Assembly: GCA_030531305.1 (NCBI GenBank)
Contig: JAUNNT010000005.1
Span: 10,638-46,677 of the forward strand
Origin: Akkermansia sp.
GTDB lineage: Bacteria > Verrucomicrobiota > Verrucomicrobiia > Verrucomicrobiales > Akkermansiaceae
Length of the DNA: 36,040 bases
Reading direction: 5' to 3'
The notes beneath the pieces were generated by a model. The model saw only the letters and a program-made list of their open reading frames with translations. It was not told the origin of the DNA and did not search any database. Numbering within the stretch: the first letter of the stretch is position 1; every line of letters starts with the position of its first letter. This document shows positions 8,441 through 17,187 of the stretch, piece after piece. The translations under genes and the position numbers were made by a program.

Positions 8441-8880
8441 CCCATAAAAAACGCTCGGAGAGGAGCAGGCGTTGGTGCCTCGAACCACCCCGGCAAGCGG
8501 GGTTATGGGGATTGGTTGGCATGCGGGGACACCCCACAGGTTGACACCATGTGGCTACGTATAAGATTGCGCCGCCCCCTACGGGTGGGGCGCCTGTATC
8601 TAGCCGCGCTATCCGGCGCGGTCGCGGGTGGGTTTCATCTGGCAGCATGCCAGATGAAACATGATACCACGCGCCGACAGGCGCGCAAACATTGAACCCC
8701 ACCCTGCCGCAGGCAGGGGGCGGTGTTCTCCTATGCGTAGCCACCTGGTGTCAACCTGTGGGGTGTCCCCCTCCGCATTTCAATCCCCATAACTCCGCCC
8801 GTTAGGGCCGGAGTGGTTCGTGGCACCAAGGGGTGCAGCTCTCATGCGCTCGTTTGCACCAATCATTGCACACCAATCCT
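8441..8880. repeat. Hairpin-rich dispersed inverted-repeat element, copy A
   Basis: A non-coding element of about 440 bp. Its outer arms (8451-8559 and 8736-8850) are imperfect inverted repeats of each other, for example GACACCATGTGGCTACG against the complement of CGTAGCCACCTGGTGTC. The centre holds consecutive stem-loops: CCGCGC/GCGCGG near 8604-8621, a perfect 13-bp stem with a 3-nt loop at 8632-8660 (GTTTCATCTGGCA), GCGCC/GGCGC at 8671-8684 and CCCTGCC/GGCAGGG at 8702-8718. Each arm has a further hairpin next to TTATGGGGATTG. The 8632-8876 part is about 90% identical by eye to 11595-11840. No transposase is present; a MITE-like, REP-like or structured-RNA nature is possible. Confidence 0.85.
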
Positions 8881-9031
8881 TGTCACGCCGTAGCCCGCAG
8901 GGCGTAGGCGGAACGCCATTTTCCAATTTTCATTGGGATGCGGCAGCCGAATTTCTCACCCCGCAACCATGCGGGTTTGCGCTCCGCTAGAGGAGCGCTA
9001 TGGGATGGCAATGATTTTCTAGGAAGAATCC
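8881..9031. other. Intergenic stretch downstream of the sulfatase with small hairpins
   Basis: Between repeat copy A and the sulfatase stop there are two perfect small dyads: CCCGCA/TGCGGG (8960-8975) and GCGCTCC/GGAGCGC (8979-8998). Neither has a T-run on the minus strand, so they are not canonical Rho-independent terminators, though they could stabilise the sulfatase 3' end. I see no gene here. Confidence 0.4.
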
Positions 9032-11257
9032 TCACTCCGCCAGCCATGCGGAATCCGGTATCTCCGCACGCGGCGTGTTTGGGCCCTCCCATTCCAGCTT
9101 GACCTTTCCCGGTGCGCCCTCGCCCTGCACGATGGTGAAGTCAACCGCGTGCGGGCCTGCGGCCAGGGGGATGCCTCGCTTGCCGGTGGAGGCGGCGATG
9201 GCCTCGTCCGCGTTGATGGCGGCGGACTCGTTGACGGTGGAGCCGGGCTTGTAGTTGAAGTCGGCGTCAATGAGCTGGAAGCGGTGCATGCGGAGGTAGG
9301 CCTTGGAGCCGTCCACCTGGTTCAGGGTGAGGTAGAAGTGCCACACGCCGTCCGCGGGGATGTTGATGAATCCGCGGAAGTTGGTGATGCTCTTGGCGGG
9401 TAGCTCCGCGGCGGCGGGGTTGGGGACGGTGGATTTCACGGCGGCGGCCAGCGCGGGGGCGGGCAGGGTGTCGAACTCCGGCACCCACGGGCACGCGAGC
9501 CCCTCCACGCGGCGGCACTTCAGACCGGGCGCGGCGGGCTTGGCCTCATCCGCGGGGACGTTCAGGGAATCGTAGGAGCGGCTGCCGACGCAGGCATTGT
9601 TGCGGGCCCCGGCAGAGCTGTCGCGCGTGTAGTCGTACGCGCGGCGGTTGTAGAGCGCCAGGGCCTTGAGGCGCGGCTGCATCTGGGCGAACTTGGGGGC
9701 GAGGTTGTGCTCCTCGTGCGGGTCCGCGGCGGTGTCGTAGATTTCAAAGTCCTCGTTTCCGGTGGAGATGTTGCAGCGGATGGCCTTGAGGGTCTTGCCG
9801 CCGGGGGCCTGGAAGAAGAGGACCTGCTGCTCGCCGCGCTGGCGGTTGCGCTTGTTGTCCGCGTAGTCCCGGTACACGGGCATGCCGCCGCCGAAGTTGT
9901 ACTCCGTGTAGACGGTGTGCGGCTGCACGCCCTTCTTCTTGCCCTTCAGCACGGGCAGCAGGGAAACGCCGTCGCAGCGCATCGGAACCGGAACCCCCGC
10001 CAAATCCGCGAACGTGGCCATCCAGTCTTGGAACTGGCTGGGCGTCTTGTCCTTCAACCCGCCTTTCACGATGCCCGGCGCGTACACCAGGCAGGGAACG
10101 CGCAGGCCGCCGTCCCACACGTCGCGCTTGATGCCGTCCGCCCCGCCGTAGCTGCGGAAGAAGGCGGGGTTCTGCGCGGGCGCGGGGTGGCCGGGGGATG
10201 TACCCGCGGCACCGCCCTCGTTGTGCGGGCCGTTGTCGGAAATGAAGACGATGAAGGTGTTCTTGTCAATCTGCAGCTTGCGGCAGGTGTCTACCAGGTC
10301 GCCCATGGCGTCGTCCACGCGGGCGATCATGGTGGCGTGGCGCTGCTCGGCCTCCAGGATTCCCTGCTCGTTGCCGAGGGCGCGGGCCTGGTCCTTCCAT
10401 TCCGCGGTGTCGGCCAGGTGCTTCACGCGGGGGTCGATGAAGGAGTCCCAGTTGCCCTTGGCGGTGTTGATCATCTGTCCGGGCTTGCCGAGCCATTTGA
10501 CTCCGCCCTTGGGGTACGGCGCGGCGGGGATGGCCAGGCGCGCGTGCGGCGCTATGAGCGTGAGCGCCACAAAGAACGGCTGCTTGGGATGCGCCGCGCG
10601 GTGGTCCTGTATCCACTTCTTCGCGCGCGCCGTGAACAAATCCGTGCTGTAGCAGTTGTCCAGGTCCTTGGTGATCATGTCCTCCATGTCCCAGATGGCG
10701 TTGGCGTGCATATCCGGGTCCGCGTTGTTCTCCTCCTTGGGATAGTGGCGGTGTCCGGCGATGTGGTTGTGGTAGCCGAAGAAGTAGTCGAACCCGCGCT
10801 TGGTGGGCCAGGCCGCCGCGGTCTTGGGCGTGCCGCCGCCCTCTGCGCCGCCGCCAATGCCCCACTTGCCGATGAGCGCCGTGGCGTACCCGGCCTCACG
10901 CAGCACCGTGGCCAGCGTGTGCGAGTTCTCCAGCGCGGCGTCGAAACTGTTGTTGCGAACCACCTCCGCGTGCCCCTGGTGCACGCCGGAAAACAGGGAG
11001 GCGCGCGCGGGCGCGCACACCGGAGCCGCCGTGTAGTGCCGGCTCAGCAGCGCCCCCTTCTTCGCCATATCCGCCAGCCGCGGCGTCGGTATCGCCGGAC
11101 CCTTGCCCGTCAAATCCGGGCAGAAGGATAAATCGCCCCACCCCATGTCGTCCACCAGCACCAGGATGATATTCGGCTTCCCCGGCGCATCCGCTCCGCG
11201 GGAAACACCGGCCAACACCAGCAGACCCATGATTGCAGCTGTGCAAAATCTGAACAT
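9032..11257 (-). CDS. Exported type I sulfatase with C-terminal PA14-like domain (741 aa)
   Basis: Hydrolyses sulfate esters, probably on glycans outside the cytoplasm. A signal peptide (MFRFCTAAIMGLLVLAGVSR) precedes the alkaline-phosphatase-like fold. Metal-binding Asp residues are in VLVDDMGWGD (around 36-37). The catalytic Cys converted to formylglycine is C81 in CAPARASLFSG, matching the C-x-P-x-R signature, so an anaerobic or FGE-type maturase elsewhere is required. Later motifs include IGKWG and FISDNGPH. The last 140 residues (SITNFRGFINIPADGVWHFY onward) look like a PA14-type carbohydrate-binding beta-sandwich. It is monocistronic, with a near-leaderless promoter. Substrate cannot be read from the sequence; in a gut organism mucin or host glycosaminoglycans would be plausible. 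It lies between two copies of a repeat. Confidence 0.92.
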   Translation of the reverse strand: MFRFCTAAIMGLLVLAGVSRGADAPGKPNIILVLVDDMGWGDLSFCPDLTGKGPAIPTPRLADMAKKGALLSRHYTAAPVCAPARASLFSGVHQGHAEVVRNNSFDAALENSHTLATVLREAGYATALIGKWGIGGGAEGGGTPKTAAAWPTKRGFDYFFGYHNHIAGHRHYPKEENNADPDMHANAIWDMEDMITKDLDNCYSTDLFTARAKKWIQDHRAAHPKQPFFVALTLIAPHARLAIPAAPYPKGGVKWLGKPGQMINTAKGNWDSFIDPRVKHLADTAEWKDQARALGNEQGILEAEQRHATMIARVDDAMGDLVDTCRKLQIDKNTFIVFISDNGPHNEGGAAGTSPGHPAPAQNPAFFRSYGGADGIKRDVWDGGLRVPCLVYAPGIVKGGLKDKTPSQFQDWMATFADLAGVPVPMRCDGVSLLPVLKGKKKGVQPHTVYTEYNFGGGMPVYRDYADNKRNRQRGEQQVLFFQAPGGKTLKAIRCNISTGNEDFEIYDTAADPHEEHNLAPKFAQMQPRLKALALYNRRAYDYTRDSSAGARNNACVGSRSYDSLNVPADEAKPAAPGLKCRRVEGLACPWVPEFDTLPAPALAAAVKSTVPNPAAAELPAKSITNFRGFINIPADGVWHFYLTLNQVDGSKAYLRMHRFQLIDADFNYKPGSTVNESAAINADEAIAASTGKRGIPLAAGPHAVDFTIVQGEGAPGKVKLEWEGPNTPRAEIPDSAWLAE

Positions 11258-11263
11258 AAGGCT

Positions 11264-11293
11264 ATCCTACCCCATGCTGGTGCGGTCTGTCAA
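11264..11293 (-). promoter_or_regulatory. Promoter of the sulfatase, predicted leaderless
   Basis: On the minus strand TTGACA (11293-11288), an 18-nt spacer and TAGGAT (11269-11264), which ends 6 nt before ATG 11257. Transcription would start at about the A of the start codon. The region 11294-11411 further upstream shows nothing I can name. Confidence 0.7.
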
Positions 11294-11411
11294 TTGATTT
11301 GCTCCTTCGCGGGTGTCAAACCAAATGTGTTCCATAGAAATCTTTTCTGCCTTGGAGGGCGCAGATGCTCATGATTATGGAAATTTGCAAAAATGGAGGC
11401 CCCCTTCCTTA

Positions 11412-11841
11412 TATGGCGGCGAAAAAACGCGCGGAGAGCTGCAATCCTTGGCGCTCATCCGCCCCGCCATTTGGCGGGACTCCGTTAGTTGTAAATGCGG
11501 AGGGGGACACCCCAGGCCTTCCGGCCTGGGCTAACCTTGTGTCGCCATCGGAATGGCTCAAATATAGCCGCGCCTGTTGGCGCGGAGATGACAAGTTTCA
11601 TCTGGCTTGCTGCCAGATGAAACATGATACCACGCGCCGATAGGCGCGCTAACATTGAACCCCACCCTGCCACAGGTAGGGGGCGGTGTTCGCTTATGCG
11701 TAGCCACATGGTGTCAACCTGTGGGGTGTCCCCCTCCGCATGTCAATCCCCATAACTCCGCCCGTCAGGGCCGGAGTGGTTCGGGGCACCATGGGTGGTC
11801 TCTCTCATGCGCTGGTTACCACCAATCATTGCATACCAAGC
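11412..11841. repeat. Hairpin-rich dispersed inverted-repeat element, copy B
   Basis: Same family and same orientation as copy A at 8441-8880. Hairpins seen: CCCGCCA/TGGCGGG (11463-11478), CCCAGGCC/GGCCTGGG (11511-11530), CCGCGCC/GGCGCGG (11568-11585), GTTTCATCTGGC/GCCAGATGAAAC (11595-11623), GCGCC/GGCGC (11634-11647) and an ACTCCG/CGGAGT stem near 11755-11778. The left arm has GGGGGACACCCC-type sequence complementary to the right arm's GGGGTGTCCCCCTCCGCAT. Differences from copy A fall mainly in loops or keep pairing. It fills the space between the divergent sulfatase and MATE genes. Confidence 0.85.
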
Positions 11842-11903
11842 TTGTTTTTCCAAGAAACCATTGGGACACATGCACCGTGCGGGTGTGATGGACATGTTCC
11901 GCC

Positions 11904-11932
11904 TTGACAAAAGGCTTGTGTGCGCGTATAAG
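11904..11932 (+). promoter_or_regulatory. Promoter of MATE-rdgB, predicted near-leaderless
   Basis: TTGACA (11904-11909), a 17-nt spacer and TATAAG (11927-11932), 10 nt before ATG 11943. The open frame also contains a TTG at 11904, but that is the -35 box, so ATG 11943 is the start. Confidence 0.75.
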
Positions 11933-11942
11933 GCGCGGCGAG

Positions 11943-13328
11943 ATGGAAAAGGACCCCAAGTTGATAGCCTTGGAGACGCACCCCGTGGGGCGGCTCCTTT
12001 TCCAGTACTCGCTGCCGGCCATCATCGGGATGGCGGCCATGGCGGTGTTCAACATCGTTGATTCCATCTACATCGGCCAGTGCTGCAACGCGTACGCCAT
12101 AGCGGCCATTGCCCTCATCTTCCCGCTGATGAACCTGGTGGGTGCGGCGGGCACGCTGGTGGGGCTGGGCAGCGCGGCGTCCGCCTCCATCTTCCTGGGG
12201 CAGCAGAAGTTCGAGAACGCGTTCCGCGTGCTGGGCAACTGCCTGGGGCTGAGCTTCCTGCTGGGCATCCTGGTGGGCTGGGTGCCGCTGCTGTGGCTGG
12301 ACGAGATACTGCTGTTTTTCGGTGCGGACGAGAACACGCTGGGTCCGGCGCGTGATTTCACGCTGGTGCTGCAGCTGGGCTGCCCCATCTCGTACTTCAT
12401 GTTCAACCTGAACCACCTGATGCGCGCGAGCGGCTACCCGCGGAAAGCCATGGCGAGCCTGCTCATCGCCATGGTGGTGAACATAGCGGCGGCGCACGTG
12501 TTCATCTACTGGCTGGGCTGGGGCATGACGGGCGCGGGCATCGCCACCATCGGCGCGCAGTTCGTGGCCCTGGCCTGGATCCTGGCCCACTACTGCGGGC
12601 AATCCCACATCCTGCACTTCCGCCGCGGCATCTACCGCCCGAGCGTGAAAATCATCCGCCGCATCTGCACGGTGGGCATGCCGCCCTGCCTGCTCAACAT
12701 CGTGGGCTGCGTCATCGTGGTGGTGTTCAACAAGCTGCTCATCCAGTTCGACGGCCAGCTGGGGCTGGCGGCGTTCGGCATCGTGAACCGCGTGCTGTTC
12801 CTGTTCGTGATGGTGGTGCTGGGCGTCACCCAGGGCATGCAGCCCATTGCCGGGTACAACCTGGGCCTGGGCAACTACGCCCGCGTGAAGGGCGTGCTCT
12901 ACCGCGCCATTGCCGCAGCCGTCTGCATCACCACCGTCGGCTGGCTCATGGCGGAGCTCATCCCCGGCACCGTCATCGCCGCCTTCATCAACGCGGACGA
13001 CCCGCACCACGGCGAGCTCACGGAGCTCAGCCTGCGCGGCATGCGCTACATGGCGCTGGTGTTCCCGATCGTGGGCTCCCAGATAGCCATCGGCAACTTC
13101 TTCCAGTCCATCGGGCGGCCGATCATGAGCATCTTCCTGAACCTTTCCCGCCAGTGCCTGGTGCTGCTGCCCTGCCTGCTGATACTGCCGCGCTTCTTTG
13201 AGGACGACTCGGGCGTGTGGCTCTCGCAGGCGGTTTCCGACGGCTTCTGCGGCGTGGTGAGCATCCTGGTGCTGCGCCGCTTCATCACCCACGTGCTGGA
13301 CAAGCAGAAGCCCGCGCAACAATCCTGA
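11943..13328 (+). CDS. MATE-family multidrug/sodium-type efflux transporter (461 aa)
   Basis: Inner-membrane antiporter of the MATE (multi-antimicrobial extrusion) family, exporting cationic compounds against Na+ or H+. About twelve hydrophobic segments are arranged as two similar six-helix halves. N-terminal MATE features include LETHPVGRLLFQYSLPAIIG, NIVDSIYIGQ and GLGSAASASIFLGQ; the second half has VILGVTQGMQPIAGYNLGLG-like sequence (VVLGVTQGMQPIAGYNLGLG). Length is typical. The start at 11943 is set by the promoter. rdgB follows after 3 nt. Substrate cannot be predicted. No efflux regulator is adjacent. Confidence 0.92.
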   Translation: MEKDPKLIALETHPVGRLLFQYSLPAIIGMAAMAVFNIVDSIYIGQCCNAYAIAAIALIFPLMNLVGAAGTLVGLGSAASASIFLGQQKFENAFRVLGNCLGLSFLLGILVGWVPLLWLDEILLFFGADENTLGPARDFTLVLQLGCPISYFMFNLNHLMRASGYPRKAMASLLIAMVVNIAAAHVFIYWLGWGMTGAGIATIGAQFVALAWILAHYCGQSHILHFRRGIYRPSVKIIRRICTVGMPPCLLNIVGCVIVVVFNKLLIQFDGQLGLAAFGIVNRVLFLFVMVVLGVTQGMQPIAGYNLGLGNYARVKGVLYRAIAAAVCITTVGWLMAELIPGTVIAAFINADDPHHGELTELSLRGMRYMALVFPIVGSQIAIGNFFQSIGRPIMSIFLNLSRQCLVLLPCLLILPRFFEDDSGVWLSQAVSDGFCGVVSILVLRRFITHVLDKQKPAQQS

Positions 13329-13331
13329 ACC

Positions 13332-13928
13332 ATGAAGAAGATACCACTCGTCGTTGCCACCAAGAACGCCCACAAGGCCAAGGAGATAGCCCGCATCCTG
13401 CCCCCGCGGTACGAGCTGCACACGCTGGACGAATACCCCGGCATACCCGACCCCGTGGAGGACGGCACCACCTTTGCCGCCAACGCCGCCATCAAGGCGG
13501 AGGCCGTTTCCGCCCGTGTGCCGGGCCTGGTGGTGGCGGATGATTCCGGCATCTGCGTGGATATCCTCAACGGCGCGCCCGGCGTGATGTCCGCACGCTT
13601 CTGCGGCGAGCACGGCAAGGACGACGAGAACAACCGCAAGCTCCTGCGCGAGCTTGCCGCCCTGCCCGGCCAGGCCCCGTACAAGGCGCACTACGCCTGC
13701 GTCATCAGCCTGGCTCAGGACGGCAAAGAGATTGCCTCCTTCCCCGGCACCGTGGAGGGACAGATCACCCTCAACCCCATCGGTACCGGCGGTTTCGGGT
13801 ACGACCCCCTCTTCATCCCGGACGGCTACAAGTGCACCATGGCGCAGCTCACCGCGGAGGAGAAGGATGCCATCTCCCACCGCGCCCGCGCCCTGCGCCT
13901 GCTGGCGGATTACCTCGCCAACCACTAA
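13332..13928 (+). CDS. rdgB: dITP/XTP pyrophosphatase, RdgB/HAM1 family (198 aa)
   Basis: Hydrolyses non-canonical purine nucleoside triphosphates (dITP, ITP, XTP) to monophosphates, keeping them out of DNA and RNA. The N-terminal nucleotide-binding start is VVATKNAHKAKEI (T-x-N-x-x-K). The metal/active-site Asp pair is in VVADDSGICVDILNGAPGVM. The later motifs GFGYDPLFIPDGY and ISHRARAL (SHRxxA) are intact. Length matches the family. It lies 3 nt after the MATE stop with TGAACC before ATG and no Shine-Dalgarno site, so it is translated from the MATE transcript. Housekeeping identification is secure. Confidence 0.95.
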   Translation: MKKIPLVVATKNAHKAKEIARILPPRYELHTLDEYPGIPDPVEDGTTFAANAAIKAEAVSARVPGLVVADDSGICVDILNGAPGVMSARFCGEHGKDDENNRKLLRELAALPGQAPYKAHYACVISLAQDGKEIASFPGTVEGQITLNPIGTGGFGYDPLFIPDGYKCTMAQLTAEEKDAISHRARALRLLADYLANH

Positions 13929-13950
13929 CCGCGCCCGCCGACTTTTCAAA

Positions 13951-13978
13951 TAGTACCTAGTACATAGTACTTAGTAAA
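13951..13978. repeat. Short tandem heptamer repeat
   Basis: Four consecutive heptamers: TAGTACC, TAGTACA, TAGTACT, TAGTAAA. They fill the gap between the convergent rdgB and M3 peptidase stops and are strikingly AT-rich for the region. This resembles the short tandemly repeated heptamers known from cyanobacterial and other genomes. Confidence 0.75.
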
Positions 13979-16174
13979 TCACTTCAGTCCTTCTTTCTTC
14001 AGCAGGGCGTCCGGCTGGGGATCGCGTCCCATGAAGTCGCGGAAGATTTGGGCGGCGGGCTTGCTGTCGCCCTTGGAGAGGATGGCCTCCCTGTAGGCGG
14101 CGCCGGTGGCGGGGTTGAGCACGCCCTCCTTGGCGAAGCGCGAGAAGGCGTCCGCGGCCAGCACCTCCGCCCACTTGTAGGAGTAGTACCCGGCGGCGTA
14201 CCCGCCGGTGATGCAGTGGGTGAGGTTGCGCATGATGGAGCGGGAGGGCACGGTGGCGGGCATGCGCCACGCGCCCACCAGGGCGTTGGATGCCTCGTCC
14301 AGGTCGCGTCCCTTGAAGAGCTTGTCGTAGTTCATGTGCATCTCCAAATCCAGCTTGGCGAGGGCGAGCTGGCTCATCTCATCCGTTGCGGGCATGTAGA
14401 AGCGGCTGTCGTTGAGCTTCTTCACCAGCTCTGCGGGCATGGGCTCGCCGGTCTTGTAGTGCTTGGCGTAGGTGGCGAGGGCCTCCGGTTCCCAGGTCCA
14501 GTTCTCGTTGAGCTGGCTGGGCAGCTCCACAAAGTCCCAGGCCACGCAGGAGCCGGAGTGCGCCAGCAGCTCGGTGTCGCCGAGCATGTTGTGCATCATG
14601 TGCCCGAACTCGTGGAAGATGGTCTCCACGTCATAGTGGGAGTAGAGGGCGGGCGTGTCGTCCGTGGGGGCGGTGAGGTTGCCGCAGAGGGCGGCCAGGT
14701 GGGGGCGGTGGGGCTTGCCGTTGGCGCTGGGCTCGCCGAATGCCAGGGGCATCACCCAGGCGCCCGCGCGCTTGCTGGGACGCGGGTAGAGGTCCATGTA
14801 GAACGAGCCGAGATGGGCGCCGGTCTTGTTGTCGCGCACCTCGAAGAGGCGCACGCCGGGGTACCAGACCTCCGCCTTTCCGGCGGGCAGGTCCTCGCCG
14901 GGCTTGAGGCAGACGGTGGGCACCTCCTTGAAGCTGATGCCGTACAGCGTGGAGGCGAGGTTGAACATGCCTTGGCGCACCTGTTCCGCCTCAAAGTAGG
15001 GGCGCACGGAATCGGGGTCGAACGCGTAGCGCTGCTTCTTCTGCTGGTATGAGTAGTAGGGGATGTCCCAGGGGTCCATCTTCTCCACCCTCTTTCCGGT
15101 TTCCTTGGCGTAGAAGTCAAGCAGCTCCCGGCATTCCTTCTCGAACGCGGGCAGCACCTGCGCGGCGAGGTCGTCCACAAAGGCCATGGCCTTGTCGCCG
15201 CTCTCCACCATGCGGTGGGCGGTGGTGAGGTCCGCGTAGGTCTTGAAGCCGAGCATCTCCGCGAGCTCCTTGCGCAGCTGCATCACCTCCGCCACAATCG
15301 CGGTGGTGTCGTACTCCCCGGCGCCCACGCTCTGGCGGCCCTCCCAGCACGCCTTGCGGGTGGCGGGCACGGTGCAGTTGCGCAGCACCTCGACGACGCT
15401 GTCAACATCCAGCGTGACGAGCCACTGCGGGGCGTCCTTGGTGCCGAGGCCCTTCTCCAGCGCGGCCGCGGCGGCCTTGGCCATCCAGGCGTCGCTCATG
15501 CCGGCCAGCTGCGCCTTGTCGGTCACCACCAACTGCCATGCGTTGGTGGAATCCAGCACCTTCTTGCCGAACTCGTGCGTGAGCGTGCCCAGGCGCTCCA
15601 TGATTTGCGCCTTGCGTGCCTTCTGCTCGGGCGAGAGGTCGGCGCCGCTCTCGCGGAAGGAGTCCACCACCTGCTGCACATAGCGCTGCTTGGCGGGGGA
15701 GAGGGTTTTCACCCAATCCTGTGCGGCGGCGTTCTTGACGACCGCCCAAAGCTTCTCGTTGGCGACGATGGAGGCGGAGAAGGCGGAGAGCTCCGGGATG
15801 AGCTGCTCCTCCACCTCGCGGATTTCCGGGGAATCCATATTGCTCCCCAGCACGCTGATCATGCTTTCCGCGTAGTCCAAGTCGCGGCCTATCTCCTGGT
15901 AGGCTCCGAAAACGCTTTCAAAGGTGGCCTTGTCCGGCGTGACGGCGCAAAGGGCATCAATGTTCTGCTGGGCGCGCTGCAGGCCGTAGCGCATGTCCGC
16001 CAGCACCTGCTTGGGGGTGATCTTGCTCCAGCGCGGGTACTCGTTCCAGGCGCAGGCGGGGTGTTCCGCCGCCACGGGCGTGGGGGACATGGGAGCCGCG
16101 CTTTCCTGCGCGGCGAGCGGCGCGCCCAGGGCAAGCCCGAGCGCCAGCGTCAGCATGATGTCTTTGGTCGTCAT
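13979..16174 (-). CDS. Exported M3-family zinc metallopeptidase (731 aa)
   Basis: Oligopeptidase A/dipeptidyl carboxypeptidase-type peptidase that cleaves short peptides. Zinc ligands are the HEFGH motif at residues 521-525 and E550 in DFVELPSQ. The substrate-binding segment near HCITGGYAAGYYSYKWAE is present. Unlike cytosolic oligopeptidase A it begins with a signal peptide (MTTKDIMLTLALGLALGAPL, then AAQE), so it should act in the periplasm, as Dcp does. Length is normal for M3. It has its own promoter at 16231-16260 and a leader of about 50 nt with a perfect hairpin. The next gene upstream encodes an oligopeptide-type ABC ATPase, which suits a peptide-use context, though the two are probably separate transcription units. 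Confidence 0.93.
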   Translation of the reverse strand: MTTKDIMLTLALGLALGAPLAAQESAAPMSPTPVAAEHPACAWNEYPRWSKITPKQVLADMRYGLQRAQQNIDALCAVTPDKATFESVFGAYQEIGRDLDYAESMISVLGSNMDSPEIREVEEQLIPELSAFSASIVANEKLWAVVKNAAAQDWVKTLSPAKQRYVQQVVDSFRESGADLSPEQKARKAQIMERLGTLTHEFGKKVLDSTNAWQLVVTDKAQLAGMSDAWMAKAAAAALEKGLGTKDAPQWLVTLDVDSVVEVLRNCTVPATRKACWEGRQSVGAGEYDTTAIVAEVMQLRKELAEMLGFKTYADLTTAHRMVESGDKAMAFVDDLAAQVLPAFEKECRELLDFYAKETGKRVEKMDPWDIPYYSYQQKKQRYAFDPDSVRPYFEAEQVRQGMFNLASTLYGISFKEVPTVCLKPGEDLPAGKAEVWYPGVRLFEVRDNKTGAHLGSFYMDLYPRPSKRAGAWVMPLAFGEPSANGKPHRPHLAALCGNLTAPTDDTPALYSHYDVETIFHEFGHMMHNMLGDTELLAHSGSCVAWDFVELPSQLNENWTWEPEALATYAKHYKTGEPMPAELVKKLNDSRFYMPATDEMSQLALAKLDLEMHMNYDKLFKGRDLDEASNALVGAWRMPATVPSRSIMRNLTHCITGGYAAGYYSYKWAEVLAADAFSRFAKEGVLNPATGAAYREAILSKGDSKPAAQIFRDFMGRDPQPDALLKKEGLK

Positions 16175-16203
16175 TTTCGGTTGTATTTATGAAAAAGGTA
16201 CAC

Positions 16204-16224
16204 ATCATCCGCCCAGCGGATGAT
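16204..16224 (-). promoter_or_regulatory. Perfect hairpin in the M3 peptidase 5' leader
   Basis: ATCATCCGC and GCGGATGAT form a 9-bp stem with a 3-nt loop. It lies between the predicted transcription start (about 16225) and ATG 16174, essentially at the 5' end of the mRNA. On the minus strand a CTTTTT run follows only after several bases. It could stabilise the 5' end or end read-through from the ATPase gene. Confidence 0.5.
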
Positions 16225-16230
16225 AGGCTG

Positions 16231-16260
16231 TTTATAGCATGGGACGGCACCGCTTGTCAA
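16231..16260 (-). promoter_or_regulatory. Promoter of the M3 peptidase
   Basis: On the minus strand TTGACA (16260-16255), an 18-nt spacer and TATAAA (16236-16231). The -35 box begins 7 nt after the stop of the ATPase gene. Confidence 0.7.
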
Positions 16261-16266
16261 GCCGTT

Positions 16267-17046
<780 letters not shown>

Positions 17047-17052
17047 GCGGGC

Positions 17053-17081
17053 ATTCTACCAAAGGGGTACCACCCCGTCAA
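17053..17081 (-). promoter_or_regulatory. Promoter of the OppF-type ATPase, predicted leaderless
   Basis: On the minus strand TTGACG (17081-17076), a 17-nt spacer and TAGAAT (17058-17053), 6 nt before ATG 17046. Confidence 0.7.
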
Positions 17082-17092
17082 GGGCGGGTATT

Positions 17093-17110
17093 ACCACAAC
17101 ATGTTGTGGT
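17093..17110. promoter_or_regulatory. Perfect 18-bp palindrome between the divergent ATPase and dnaN promoters
   Basis: ACCACAACATGTTGTGGT is exactly self-complementary. It begins 11 bp upstream of the ATPase -35 box (17081) and lies about 49 bp upstream of the dnaN -35 box. Position and symmetry suit an operator for a dimeric regulator of the ATPase gene. No binding protein can be named from it. Confidence 0.55.
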
Positions 17111-17158
17111 GGCTGGCGGCAATCTCCCAAAAATGTGGGGCGGGGGCGAAGATTTTTC

Positions 17159-17187
17159 TTGCGGTGCGCCGCGCGCGGGTATAGAAT
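17159..17187 (+). promoter_or_regulatory. Promoter of dnaN
   Basis: TTGCGG (17159-17164), a 17-nt spacer and TAGAAT (17182-17187). The leader is about 16 nt and carries AAAGGA (17197-17202), a Shine-Dalgarno-like site 7 nt before ATG 17210, unusual in this window. Confidence 0.65.

Noticed and set aside
8421..8744. Small open frames inside the repeat elements (this one on minus; also 11655-11888 on plus) sharing the peptide CVATWCQPVGCP.
   Set aside because: The shared peptide comes from the two arms of an inverted repeat read in opposite directions. The sequence is explained by hairpins, substitutions follow base pairing and not codons, and there is no start context.
11826..13949. A 707-codon open frame on the minus strand across the MATE and rdgB genes.
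   Set aside because: It is antisense to two clearly recognisable proteins. Its translation is a His/Ala/Gly/Val/Gln-rich low-complexity product with no domain, the usual result of GC-rich third positions read backwards.
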